Source: JASGKO01 sp049840595
GTDB taxonomy: Bacteria > Verrucomicrobiota > Verrucomicrobiia > Chthoniobacterales > Chthoniobacteraceae
Assembly (NCBI GenBank): GCA_049840595.1
Contig: JASGKO010000036.1
Location: forward strand, 234,604 to 298,603
DNA length: 64,000 bases
Reading direction: 5' to 3'
Shown here: one piece after another, positions 27,179 through 36,765 of the stretch
How the letters are laid out: each line of letters opens with the position of its first letter
How positions within the stretch are numbered: the stretch's first letter is position 1
Notes under the pieces: model-generated
What the model was told of the DNA's origin: nothing
Database searches by the model: none
What the model saw: the letters and a program-made list of their open reading frames with translations, nothing else
Program-made: the position numbers and the translations under genes

Positions 27179-28820
27179 ATGGAACGAAAAGTCTCCATCA
27201 TTCTTTGCACAAGGAACCGGCGGGATGCGCTCGGCTGTTGTTGCAGTCGCTTAGCGAGTTCGCGATCAATGCCGTGAACGGGGAGTTGTGCCGTGACAAC
27301 GGGTCGGAGGACGACACGCTGGCGGTCATGTATGCCTATTGGGAGCAGGCGTCGTGTCCGGTGCATGTGGTGCTGTAGTAGCTGCGCGCGGGCTTGAGCA
27401 ATGCCCGCGATACCGGGCTGCGCCACGCCACCGGCGATCTGTTCATCTTCCTCGATGACGATTGCTACCTCGGCGAGCATTACCTTTTCTACGCCGTCCA
27501 GGCCTTCGCCAAGGGCGAGTTCGACTACGCGGGCGGGCGGATCGAGAACTACGACGAGACCGACGCCCTCTACGGCTCCAATACCCGCCAGGAGTATGGC
27601 TTCGTCCCGGCCCATTCCTTCATCCGCGTCGGCACATTCCAGGGCACGAACTTCGTAATGACCCGCAAGCTCTACCAGAAGGTGGTGGGTATTACCCGAA
27701 TGTTCGGCACCAGCAAGGGCTTCCGCTGCGAGGATATCGACTACTGCGCGCGTGCGTCGGTCGCGGGATTCGCCGGCGCCCATTTGCCGCAGTTGGTGGT
27801 CTTCCATCACCACGGTCGCAAGCCCGGCGAAAGCCGGAACAACCTGCACAAGGCGAATGCCATCGCCGCCGGTGGTTATTACCTGAAGAACATCCTCTCC
27901 TGCTGCTTCAATTACTTCACCGGGTGGATGAAGACCTTCAGCAAGAACCACAAGAAGGAGTTCTGCTGGCAGGTGTTTGGCGCGCTCAAGTATTTCGCGG
28001 TGCTGAGTCAGAAGGTGTTTGAACGCACGATTGGCACCGCCATTCACCGGGTCATTCATCCGCGTAAATTCCACGCCTTCTGCATCGGCACGAACAAGTC
28101 GGGCACCCACTCGATCAACGAAATTTTCCAGGCCAGTACCGCTCGATGAGCGACGCGGAGGAAGTCTCCTTCGCCGAGGCCATGCTCGCCTACGAGTTCG
28201 GCGCCAGCACGCGGGAGCAGATGATCGATTATCTGAAAAAGCGCGACCGCCGTCTGTATCTGGAGATGGATTGCTCGACGCTGAACATCCATTTGCTCGA
28301 ATTGCTGGTGGAGATTTTTCCGAAGGCGAAGTTCGTCCTCACCATTCGCGACTGCATGTCGTGGCTGGAGGCGGAGATCAATCATTCCCTCGCCCACCCG
28401 ATTCCGCGCCATTTGCGCACGCTCTGGGATTACCGTTGCCAGGCGCACCAGTTCGTCCATTCGCCGGAGGAGACGCCGCTCAAGGAGGCCGGTCTTTACA
28501 CACTCGACGGCTATTTCCATTACTGGAACTGGCACAACAGCACCGCCCTCAGCGTCGTCCCCTCGCACCGTCTGCTCATCGTCAAAAGCCGGAAGCTCGG
28601 TCGCAGCCCGCGCCGCCTCGCCGATTTCCTCAACATCAATCACCACCACCTCGACCCGTCGAAAATCTCCCAGCAACGCGACGGCAAGCAGTTCAACGTC
28701 TTTGCCAAGCTCGATCCCGAGTTTGTCCGCAACAAGGCGCGCCAGCATTGCTCCGAGGTGATGGCCAAAATTTTTCCCAATACCTGGGCCGCGCTCAATC
28801 AACAGGAATCCGCGCACTAA
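27179..28820 (+). CDS. GT2-sulfotransferase fusion, copy 1 (disrupted)
   Basis: Start ATG 27179 gives RKVSIILCTRNRRDAL, a GT2 opening. The frame shifts near 27235, runs to two in-frame TAG codons (27376-27381), then continues in the same frame with LSNARDTGLRHATGDLFIFLDDDCYLGEHY (the DDD metal motif) and FRCEDIDYCARASVAG. The C-terminal part is a PAPS-type sulfotransferase: FCIGTNKSGTHSI (5'-phosphosulfate loop), a frameshift near 28128, then YLEMDCSTLNIHL, KFVLTIRDCMSWLEAEINH (3'-phosphate site) and LYTLDGYFHYWNWHN. It is a paralogue of the next gene. The break-up is worse here than elsewhere in the window, so genuine decay is possible. Confidence 0.78.
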
Positions 28821-28823
28821 ACA

Positions 28824-30431
28824 ATGGAAGCAACCACCACGCCTGATCCTTCAAAGCCCCCCATCACCCCGCGGATTTCACTCATCATGTGCAACCGCAA
28901 CCAGCGGGACGCTTTGCAGTCGGCGCTGGAAAAGTTCGATGCGGTCGCGCTGCAGAAGGTGCAGGCCGAGTTGATTCTGGTGGACCGGGATTCGGTGGAT
29001 GGCAGCCCGTCGGTGATTGAGAAGTTTTGCGAGGAGGCGACCTTCCCGGTGAAGCCGCTCTTCGAGCCCCGGCGCGGCATTTCGCATGCGCGCAATCTGG
29101 CACTCGAAGTCGCGGACGGCGAGATCATTGCCTGCTTCGACGAGGTCACCCCGCTGAGCGAGGCCTTTCTGCAAAAGGCGCTGGCCGCATTTGCGGACGC
29201 GCAGATCGCCTACGCCACCGGCGCTGCCGATGCGGCAGCAGCCCGCCCGCTCTATGCGCGGGATTTCCTTCCGGCAGAGCCTTTTGAAAACGGTCCCCTG
29301 CTCTTCCGTCGCGAGGTTGCGGAGCGACTGCACGGCTTCGATATCCACCACGCGTCGGACCCGGAGTTTCGCGGCGACGATCTCGATTTCGCCCTGCGCG
29401 CCAGCCAGGCCGGCTTGAACGGCATCGTGCTGCCCACCCCGGAGATTCCCGTCTCGAAAAAGCAGGTGGCCGCCCGCCGCCTCTCCGCCGGAGCGGTTTA
29501 CCTGCACCATACGGCCAGACATCCGGCGGAAATCCTGCCCGCATGGCTGGGCTCGGTCTCCGGGCGTTCCGCGAAGCCGTTGCTTACCGAGTGCAAGGGC
29601 GCCCTGCGCAGCGTGTGGGAAAGCGAGGCCATGCAACAGCGCGTGCGTCGTCCGCTGTTCCATCTCCGCAATCCCCGCGACTTCCATGTCTTCGGCCTCG
29701 GCACTTCCAAGTCCGGCACCCATTCACTGCACGCACTCTGCGAGAAGAAATACTGGACCGGCCACGAGCCGGAGGATCGCGAGTTCATCGAGCAAATCAT
29801 CGGCTACGAAACCGGCGAGGTTTCGCGCGAGGAAATGAAGCGCTTCCTCGTGGATCGCGACCGCCGCATGTATCTGGAAATGGATGCGTCGAATCTGAAC
29901 ATCCACGTCACCGACCTGCTGGTGGAACTTTTCCCGACTGCGAAGTTCATCCTCACCGTGCGCGACTGCCTCGGCTGGGTGGATTCCGAGATCAATCACA
30001 AGCTATCGCGTCCCTTCCCCAAGGCCTGGCAGGCGATGTGGGATCATCGCTATCAGGCCGGTAAAATCCCCTTTAGCCCCGCCGAGCAACTCCTCGCCGA
30101 AAACCATCTGCATACCCTCGATGGGTATCTGAAGTTCTGGAACTGGCATAACCAGACCGCGCTGGATCAGATTCCGGAGCATCGACTGCTGGTGCTGAAG
30201 ACGAAGGAGATTTCCCACGCCACCGAGAAAATCGCAAAATTCATCGGCGTCCCGCATCAATCACTCGATGTGGAGCGTTCCCATGCCTTTGGCGCGGCTC
30301 GCAAATACGGCGTCCTCGCGAAGCTCGATCAGCAGATGGTTTACGAAAAGGCGCGCCAGCACTGCGGCCCGCTCATGAGCCGCCTGTTCCCCGAGATTTC
30401 ACTTCAGCCCAAAACGGAGCCCGTTGCCTGA
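28824..30431 (+). CDS. GT2-sulfotransferase fusion, copy 2 (intact)
   Basis: A single intact 535-residue protein with two enzyme halves. Residues about 18-255 are a GT2 domain (RISLIMCNRNQRDAL, PRRGISHARNLALEVADGEIIACFDE, and RGDDLDFALRASQAG as the acceptor-side ED-like motif). The metal motif of this copy reads CFDE rather than DDD, so its transferase may be altered. Residues about 288-525 are a sulfotransferase: FGLGTSKSGTHSL, YLEMDASNLNIHV, KFILTVRDCLGWVDSEINH, LHTLDGYLKFWNWHN. Such enzymes use PAPS to sulfate sugars. It follows its paralogue by 3 bases. The fusion suggests that one protein adds and sulfates a residue (inference). Confidence 0.85.
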   Translation: MEATTTPDPSKPPITPRISLIMCNRNQRDALQSALEKFDAVALQKVQAELILVDRDSVDGSPSVIEKFCEEATFPVKPLFEPRRGISHARNLALEVADGEIIACFDEVTPLSEAFLQKALAAFADAQIAYATGAADAAAARPLYARDFLPAEPFENGPLLFRREVAERLHGFDIHHASDPEFRGDDLDFALRASQAGLNGIVLPTPEIPVSKKQVAARRLSAGAVYLHHTARHPAEILPAWLGSVSGRSAKPLLTECKGALRSVWESEAMQQRVRRPLFHLRNPRDFHVFGLGTSKSGTHSLHALCEKKYWTGHEPEDREFIEQIIGYETGEVSREEMKRFLVDRDRRMYLEMDASNLNIHVTDLLVELFPTAKFILTVRDCLGWVDSEINHKLSRPFPKAWQAMWDHRYQAGKIPFSPAEQLLAENHLHTLDGYLKFWNWHNQTALDQIPEHRLLVLKTKEISHATEKIAKFIGVPHQSLDVERSHAFGAARKYGVLAKLDQQMVYEKARQHCGPLMSRLFPEISLQPKTEPVA

Positions 30432-30433
30432 TC

Positions 30434-31390
30434 ATGGAATCCGACTCCACCCGCCCAGCTCCATCGATTTCGGTAGTGCTGCCGGTCTATAATGGCGTGC
30501 GCTACCTCCAGCAGGCGGTGGAAAGCATTCTCACGCAGACGTTCCGCGACTTTGAGCTGATTTGCGTCAACGACGGTTCCACCGACCACTCCCAGCAATT
30601 GCTGGAATCGCTGGCCCAAAAAGACGCGCGCCTTCGGATCGTGAGCCGTCCCAATACCGGCATCGTCGGCGCGTTGAATGACGGCATCGCCGTTGCCCGT
30701 GGCGAATATATCGCCCGCATGGATGCGGATGACGTCTCGATGCCGACCCGCTTTGAAAAGCAGCTCGCCTTCCTGCAGGCGAATCCCGCCGTGGTTGCTG
30801 TGGGCTGCCATGTGTTGCGCATTGATCCCGAGGACCGCCCGATCGGCCCCGAGGAGTTCCCCACCGATCACGCGACCATTCTGAAGCGCTTGCGCATGGG
30901 TGAAGGCGGCAAGATTCCGCATCCCGGCGTGATGATTCGGAAGGATGCGCTCACAAAAATCGGCGGCTACCGCCAGAAATACCAGTGGGTCGAGGATCTC
31001 GATCTTTACCTCCGCCTCGGTGAAGTCGGGGAGCTCGCGAATCTCCCCGAGGTGCTGCTCTACTACCGCTTCCAGTTCGAGAGCGTGAATATGACCCGCC
31101 AGGGCCAGCAGGCTGCGATCATTCTGGAGTGCCTGCAGGAAACCTCCGAGCGAACCGGCGAGCCGTTCGAGAAATCCGAGGACATGCTGCGCTGGCTTTC
31201 GCGTCCGCTCGACCGGCAGATCCAGCGCCAGTCCTGGGCGCGGCGCGCGCTTGCCTGTGGCTATTGGAACACGGCCCGCGTCCTCTCCTTTCGCAATGTC
31301 GTACAGCATCCCCTCGTCTATGACCACTGGCGCGTGTTCCTCCTCAGCCTCCTGCGTCGAAGGAAACTTTCCACCAAAGCCACTGCCTGA
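30434..31390 (+). CDS. Family 2 glycosyltransferase
   Basis: An intact 318-residue GT2: SVVLPVYNGVRYLQQAVESIL, LICVNDGSTDHS, NTGIVGALNDGIAVARGEYIARMDADDVSMP (DADD metal motif) and a WVEDLDLYLRLG acceptor-side ED motif. The length and motif order resemble small bacterial EPS and O-antigen transferases of the EpsE/WaaE type. The last 60 residues are basic and amphipathic and may touch the membrane. Starts 2 bases after the preceding stop and ends 2 bases before the next start, deep in the operon. Confidence 0.92.
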   Translation: MESDSTRPAPSISVVLPVYNGVRYLQQAVESILTQTFRDFELICVNDGSTDHSQQLLESLAQKDARLRIVSRPNTGIVGALNDGIAVARGEYIARMDADDVSMPTRFEKQLAFLQANPAVVAVGCHVLRIDPEDRPIGPEEFPTDHATILKRLRMGEGGKIPHPGVMIRKDALTKIGGYRQKYQWVEDLDLYLRLGEVGELANLPEVLLYYRFQFESVNMTRQGQQAAIILECLQETSERTGEPFEKSEDMLRWLSRPLDRQIQRQSWARRALACGYWNTARVLSFRNVVQHPLVYDHWRVFLLSLLRRRKLSTKATA

Positions 31391-31392
31391 CG

Positions 31393-32495
31393 ATGAATGT
31401 TGTCTTTTTCCGCAATGACTACGCCAAGGATGTCACCGCGAGCTTCTGTCTCAACACGCTCCGGAACCGTCCGGATACCGACGTCTGGCAGTTTTGCCCG
31501 TACGATCTGAGCCACATCACGCTCGGCAAGGACGATCCGCTCTACACGGAGGACTTCGCCTACCATCAGATCAAGGATCGGAAGGAATTCATCCAGCGGC
31601 TGGCCGCCAAGGAGTTCGACCTCATCGTGCTCATGCCCGATACCAACTGGCATCGCGGCAAGCTGGCGACGTGGGCGCGCTGGATTTTCGACAGCCCGCC
31701 GAATCCTTTTTCCAAGCGCCTGCGCGGGATGCGCTGGCGCATGCGGATGATTCCCGAGCAACTCTTCGCCCACATCCCGACCATCGTGATCGATATGCAC
31801 GATTCCACCACCTTGGTGGCGAAGGAAACGCCGCTGCTCACCGGCGACCGCCTGTATTTCAAGCGCGAGATTCCGTATGACCGTTTCCGGCTCTTCCCCG
31901 GCACCGGCAAGCCCTCGGAAGAGGCCATTGCAAAAATGACGGCCAACCTGCGCTACCTCCCGCTCGGCGTGGACGACCGGCGCTACGACTTCCTGCGCCA
32001 GCATCGCCGGAGCGACCAGGATATCGACATTTTCTGGGCCGGTGGGCCGAATAGCTGGTTCCGTCTCGAAGCGACCAAGCGCTTGCAGGAACTGGCCGCA
32101 CGGCGCGGCTGGACGTCTGCACGCCCAAGGGCATCGTTTCCTTTGACGAATTTTCGTCGCTGATGGCGCGCAGCAAGATCACGCTCTCCGCCCCCGGTCG
32201 CGGCTGGGATTGCTACCGGCATTCCGAGGCCGTCGCCGCCGGCTCGGTACCGCTGATGAGCCGCCCGACCGTCGAAGCTCCGCCGTGGGAGGCTTTGCCG
32301 GACGACCTTTTCTTTGAAAACACCTTTGTCGATTTTGAGGAAAAAATTGCGGCCCTGCTCGCGGCGACTCCCGAATACCGTCAACAACTGGTCGAGCGCT
32401 GTGATGAAAAGGTCCGCACCGTGACCAAGTGGTCCTCGATCATGGATTACGTGCTGGCCGAAACCCGGAAGCGTTACCCAAATCTACCCGCATGA
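31393..32495 (+). CDS. Putative GT-B-type glycosyltransferase (one frameshift)
   Basis: The first frame encodes NVVFFRNDYAKDVTASFCLNTL, then FDLIVLMPDTNWHRG, PTIVIDMHDSTTLVA, YFKREIPYD and LPLGVDDRRYDF, with DIDIFWAGGPNSWFRLEATKRL starting a second Rossmann-like domain. The second frame continues MARSKITLSAPGRGWDCYRHSEAVAAGSVPLM, typical of a glycosyltransferase that recognises a nucleotide donor (GT1/4-like C-terminal domain). The join is near 32112, and an intervening frame spells CTPKGIVSFDEFSSL. The reconstructed protein is about 366 residues. Stop overlaps the next ATG (32492-32495). Confidence 0.75.
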
Positions 32496-33493
32496 GCCTG
32501 GGAGTCACCTGCGTCATCTGCTGCCATAACAGCGCCGCGCGTCTGCCGGAAACCTTGCGCCATCTCGCGGCGCAAAAGGTTCCCGCCGGGCTGGAGTGGG
32601 ACGTGCTGATCGTGGACAACGCCTCCACCGATGACACCGCCAAGGCGACATGGACCGGACCCGCCGACGTGCCGTTCCAAGTTCTCTACGAGGCCAAGCC
32701 GGGACTCACCAATGCGCGGCTCTGCGCCTTTGCCAATGCGCGGCACGAGATCATCAGCTTCATCGACGACGACAACTGGGTTTGCGACAACTGGGTGCAA
32801 ACCGTGGCGGAGATTTTCACCCAGCATCCGGAGGTCGCCATTTCCGGCGGCACCAACCTCGCTGCCGCCGACACGCCGGTTCCCGCGTGGTTCGAGGAGC
32901 ACAAACGCTTTTACGCCGTCACTCACGGGGATTTTCCCGAGGGCATCCTGCAAAGCACCGGGCGCATGCTCCCCGGGGCCGGGCTTTCGCTCCGCAAATC
33001 CGCCGTGAACGATCTGCTCAAGAAGGCTTTTCCTTCACCCTGGCCGGTCGCGCGGGCAAGGCCATGTCGGCCGGGGAAGACCAGGCTCGGCCTCGCCCTG
33101 CAACTCGCCGGGTGGAAGGTGTGGTATTCGCCCCGCATTCATTTGCAGCACTTCATGCCGGCCGGATGTCTCACCTGGGCCTACTTGAAGCGCATGCTGC
33201 GCGGCATCGGCGAATCCAGCGTGCTCATCGACCCCTATCTCTTCACTTTTGAAGCGCGCCTCGGGCATCCCGTTTCCGCTCACCAGCAGCGCTGGTGGTG
33301 GCGCGCGCTCGCCAGTCTCAAGGAATACTTCACGCATTTGCTGAAAGCCTTGCCCGCCATGAAAGAGGGCAATCCCCACCTCATCTACGCCGAGCGCGCC
33401 CGCGGGCGTGTGAGCATGCTGCTGCGGATGCGCGACGATTATACAAAACGGTTCAACGAAGTCGCCAGCGCCGGTTGGCTTGCCAAATCATGA
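32492..33493 (+). CDS. Family 2 glycosyltransferase (compensated double frameshift)
   Basis: A GT2 of about 333 residues starting SLGVTCVICCHNSAARLPETL, with VLIVDNASTDDTA, PGLTNARLCAFANARHEIISFIDDDNW (DDD metal motif) and TGRMLPGAGLSLRKSAV. Residues about 180-195 do not fit; the neighbouring frame reads GFSFTLAGRAGKAMSAGEDQ, the expected acceptor-side ED motif. Two opposing indels probably lie near 33030 and 33080. The following LGLALQLAGWKVWYSPRIHLQHFMP is the normal GT2 end of this subgroup. The ATG at 32492 is fixed by the ATGA overlap. Confidence 0.88.
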   Translation: MSLGVTCVICCHNSAARLPETLRHLAAQKVPAGLEWDVLIVDNASTDDTAKATWTGPADVPFQVLYEAKPGLTNARLCAFANARHEIISFIDDDNWVCDNWVQTVAEIFTQHPEVAISGGTNLAAADTPVPAWFEEHKRFYAVTHGDFPEGILQSTGRMLPGAGLSLRKSAVNDLLKKAFPSPWPVARARPCRPGKTRLGLALQLAGWKVWYSPRIHLQHFMPAGCLTWAYLKRMLRGIGESSVLIDPYLFTFEARLGHPVSAHQQRWWWRALASLKEYFTHLLKALPAMKEGNPHLIYAERARGRVSMLLRMRDDYTKRFNEVASAGWLAKS

Positions 33494-34527
33494 GCGCGCC
33501 CCTCTTCAGCATCGTCATCAACAATTACAACTACGGGAAGTTTCTCGCCGAGACGATCGAGAGCTGCCTCGCGCAGACCTATCAGCCGCTCGAAGTGATC
33601 GTGGTCGATGACGGCTCGACCGACAATTCCCGCGAGATCATCGCCTCCTTCGGCGACCGCGTCATTCCCGTGCTCAAGCCCAACGGCGGCCAGGGCTCGG
33701 CCTTCAATGCCGGTTATCAGGCCGCAAAGGGCGATTACGTCCTGTTTCTGGATTCCGACGATCTGCTCCGGGCCGATGCCGCGGCGCTTTTCGCCGCCGG
33801 TTTTCGCAACCCGCAGATTTCCAAGGTCCAGGCCCGGCTGCGTCTCATTGATGGCGACAGCCAGTTCATGGGCATCGAAGACCCTGGCCGGCGAACTCGC
33901 CGAGGGGGATTGGAAACAGCGCGTGCTTGAGCACGGCCCCGGCTCCTATCCCGCCCCGCCTTCCTCCGGCAACACGTGGAGCCGCGCTTTTCTGGAAGCG
34001 GTGATGCCGATGCCCGAGCCGGTCTATTTTGTCGCGGCGGATGGTTATCTGCGTGCGCTTGCTCCGCTCTGGGGTCCTGTAGCCAGCGTGCAGGAGCCGG
34101 TTGTAAGCTATCGCGTCCACGGGGGGAATACCTCGCATGCCGGCTGGAAAAAAGATCCGCAGTGGCGGCTCGCCCGCGACACCAGGGTCTATGAGCAGAT
34201 GTGCGAAGACCTCGCGCAATTCGCCACGAAATTGGGTTGCCCCAAGCGGGCCGAGGACTGGACTTCGCAAAAGTGGATTCACCTGCTGCGCAAACACATC
34301 GCGCACCGGGGAAATGCGCTCGACACTCCGGACTCCCGTCTTTCCGTCACCCTCCGCGCCGCGGCCTGGCGCATTTTGGCAAGCCATGGAAAATTCCTGC
34401 GATTTACCTGGTCATCCTTGTGGCCTGGTTCGCTCCGCTCTCGGTGTCCCGCGACATCGTGCTCTGGCTCCAGCGCAAACAAAAAGTCGGCCACCGCGAC
34501 TGGCATGAAAGGAAGTCCGGTCAATGA
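33490..34527 (+). CDS. Family 2 glycosyltransferase (two frameshifts)
   Basis: The opening FSIVINNYNYGKFLAETIESCLAQTYQPLEVIVVDDGSTDNS and the motif GGQGSAFNAGYQAAKGDYVLFLDSDD are textbook GT2. A break near 33880 moves to a frame with LAGELAEGDWKQRVLEHGPG, NTWSRAFLEAVMPMPE, FVAADGYLRALAPLWGP and SYRVHGGNTSHAGWK. Another near 34380 gives a final hydrophobic stretch (IPAIYLVILVAWFAPL) that may anchor the protein to the membrane. Both ends are fixed by ATGA overlaps with the neighbours (33490-33493 and 34524-34527). Confidence 0.87.
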
Positions 34528-35443
34528 GCGCACCGCTGGTTTCCGTCGTCATTCCTGCCTACAACCGTGCCGCGATCCTGCCGCAGAGCGCGGGCTCGGT
34601 GCTGGCGCAAACCATGAGCGATCTTCGAGCTCATCATCGTCGATGACTGCTCGAAGGATTTGACCGTGGACGTCGCGAAATCGCTCGGTGATTCCCGGGT
34701 CAAAGTCGTCTGCCAGGAAACCAATCGCGGCGTCTCCGCCGCGCGCAATGCCGGGGCCGCCGTTGCCACCGGCAAATACCTCGCCTTCCTCGATTCCGAC
34801 GACGAATGGCTGCCGGAGAAACTGGCGCTCCAGGTCGCGCAATTGGAAGCCTCCTGCCGCGCCGGAAAACACCCACGCTTCCCACGCCTTCGAGATGGAG
34901 TCCGGGGGCGTCCCCATTACCTGGCCGAAACGCGGACCGCGCCCCGGCGAGGCCGTTTCGGATTACCTTTTTGCAGGAAACGGCCAGCTTCAGACCAGTA
35001 CGTGGCTGCTTTCGCGAGAGCTGTTTGCTAAATTCCCATTCGATGAGACTTTACGGCGGCATGAAGACTGGGACGTGCTGCTACGGCTGGCTAAATATGG
35101 AACGGGATTTCTTCACATTTCCCAATCGCTGGCTCGGCGCGACACGGGAGACGACGCCGGTCGGCTCAGCAACATCAATGATGCGCTGTGGAGCGAAAGT
35201 TTTCTCGATCAACGCCCCGACCTTTTCACCCCGCGCGCCGCGCTCGCCTTTCGGGCCCGGATCGTCGGCTCGCAACTCGCCCGCGCTGGTCGCAAAGGTG
35301 CCGCATTCACCCGCTGGTGGAGCGCCTTCACCGGTCGCGCCATTGAGCCCAAAGCCTGCGTCAAATTGGGGGCCCAGCTTTTCGCTCCCAACCTCTGGAA
35401 CCGTCTGCTGCAACTCCGCTCACTCAACCGCTCCCGTTCATGA
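34524..35443 (+). CDS. Family 2 glycosyltransferase (two frameshifts)
   Basis: The opening APLVSVVIPAYNRAAIL, followed in the next frame by NRGVSAARNAGAAVATGKYLAFLDSDDEWLPEKL (DSDD metal motif), and in a third frame by SHAFEMESGGVPI, GNGQLQTSTWLLSRELF and FDETLRRHEDWDVLLRLAKYG (HEDWD acceptor-side motif), identifies a small GT2. Breaks lie near 34618 and 34870. Ends at TGA 35441-35443, overlapping the ATG of the polymerase gene. It is the third GT2 in a row, and sequential sugar additions are likely. Confidence 0.87.
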
Positions 35444-36765
35444 ATTTTAAGACCTCCACCATCGGCACCCTGCTGATTATTGCCGGCACCGGCATTGCCG
35501 CGCTCTATGAACCGAGCGGCCTGCTGCACACCTTCATCGGCTCCGGGGTCTATGGTCGCGACTTGCTGCTCGGCATCCACCTGCTGCTGCTCATCATGTA
35601 TTTCATCAGCATCGAGCAGTTCAAGCCGTTCATCAAAGTGGCCTGGCCGATCGTCATTTTCGCCCTCTTCTTCTCGCCGCTCTTCCAGTCCCGTTCCCAG
35701 TTGAAGGACCTGCTCATCACGCTCAAGTGGTATGCGATCTGGCTCGACTGGATGGGCGTGGGCTACCTGATCGCGCTCCGGCCGCGCATGCCACGGCTCG
35801 CGCTTTTCTTTACCGTGATGACCTTTCTGTTGGTCCTCACCGATGCCGGTCTCGGCTTCCGGGAAATCAAGACCAACCACCTCGTGCTCCCCGCCGAGGC
35901 CAATGAAGACACCGCCGCCGGCGTGACCGCCTCCCGCAGCCAGACCATGGACGGCAACATCCGCGCCCAGGGCTTGCAGCGCGACGTGTTCTCCTTCGGC
36001 AATCTCATGGGCGTGGGCTTCACCACCTGCCTCTGCGTCATCGCGCTGCGGCGCGGCTTCTTCATCCGGGCCACCTGCTTCGCCATGGCCGCCTTCTTCG
36101 CTTACGTCGGCCTGTTCTGCGGTGGTCGCTCCGTCCTCTTCGGGATGATGCTGGTCTCCGTCCTCTTTATCGTCTCCATGTGGTCGGCACCCTATTTCAA
36201 ACTCTACGCGAGTCGAATTATGGGCTTCGCCATCGCTGGCGAGGCCATCGTCGCGTGTATTGGCATCGGGTACACGCTGCTCTACGTCATTACGGCCATG
36301 AACCTGCACATGACGGTGCTGAACCTCGACAGCTCGTTCGAGCGTGATCAGGTCTGGCGCGAGCGTCTCGGGCTGATGGGCGATTACCCGATCAGCACCA
36401 TCATCGGCATGCCCTCTGCCTTCTACGTCGCGCGCAATGGCGACCCGATCAACTTCGTCGATAACCTCCCGCTCTGGCTGTTCTACCATACCGGAATCAT
36501 TGGCCTCATCTTCTTTGCCGTCTTCTTCACCAAGATGTGCCGCCGTAAACTCGCCTACCTGCATCCCTCCGGTTACCTGGTTTTCATGTTCTTCATGGGA
36601 TTGGTCTGGGGCGAAGGGCTCGCCCGCGATACCCTGGGGATGTATGGCTGCCTGCCGATGTTTGGCGCGGCCGGCTTTCTGATGGGCAAGGAATACCTCG
36701 CCGACCGTCTTTCCAAACCGTCTCCAGAAGAATCTGTTGAAACCGAAACGCTTATCGAAGCATGA
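35440..36765 (+). CDS. Polysaccharide polymerase-like membrane protein (Wzy/O-antigen ligase type)
   Basis: An intact 441-residue protein with about 10-11 hydrophobic helices. A large periplasmic region after residue 285 contains FERDQVWRERLGLMGDYPIST and FVDNLPLWLFYHTGIIGLIFF, the sort of loop plus helix pair found in Wzy/O-antigen ligase proteins. Sequence identity to the family is weak, so polymerase is inferred from topology and position in the operon. ATGA overlaps on both sides couple it to a GT2 upstream and a secreted glycosidase downstream. It is the second such protein in the locus. Confidence 0.72.
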   Translation: MNFKTSTIGTLLIIAGTGIAALYEPSGLLHTFIGSGVYGRDLLLGIHLLLLIMYFISIEQFKPFIKVAWPIVIFALFFSPLFQSRSQLKDLLITLKWYAIWLDWMGVGYLIALRPRMPRLALFFTVMTFLLVLTDAGLGFREIKTNHLVLPAEANEDTAAGVTASRSQTMDGNIRAQGLQRDVFSFGNLMGVGFTTCLCVIALRRGFFIRATCFAMAAFFAYVGLFCGGRSVLFGMMLVSVLFIVSMWSAPYFKLYASRIMGFAIAGEAIVACIGIGYTLLYVITAMNLHMTVLNLDSSFERDQVWRERLGLMGDYPISTIIGMPSAFYVARNGDPINFVDNLPLWLFYHTGIIGLIFFAVFFTKMCRRKLAYLHPSGYLVFMFFMGLVWGEGLARDTLGMYGCLPMFGAAGFLMGKEYLADRLSKPSPEESVETETLIEA

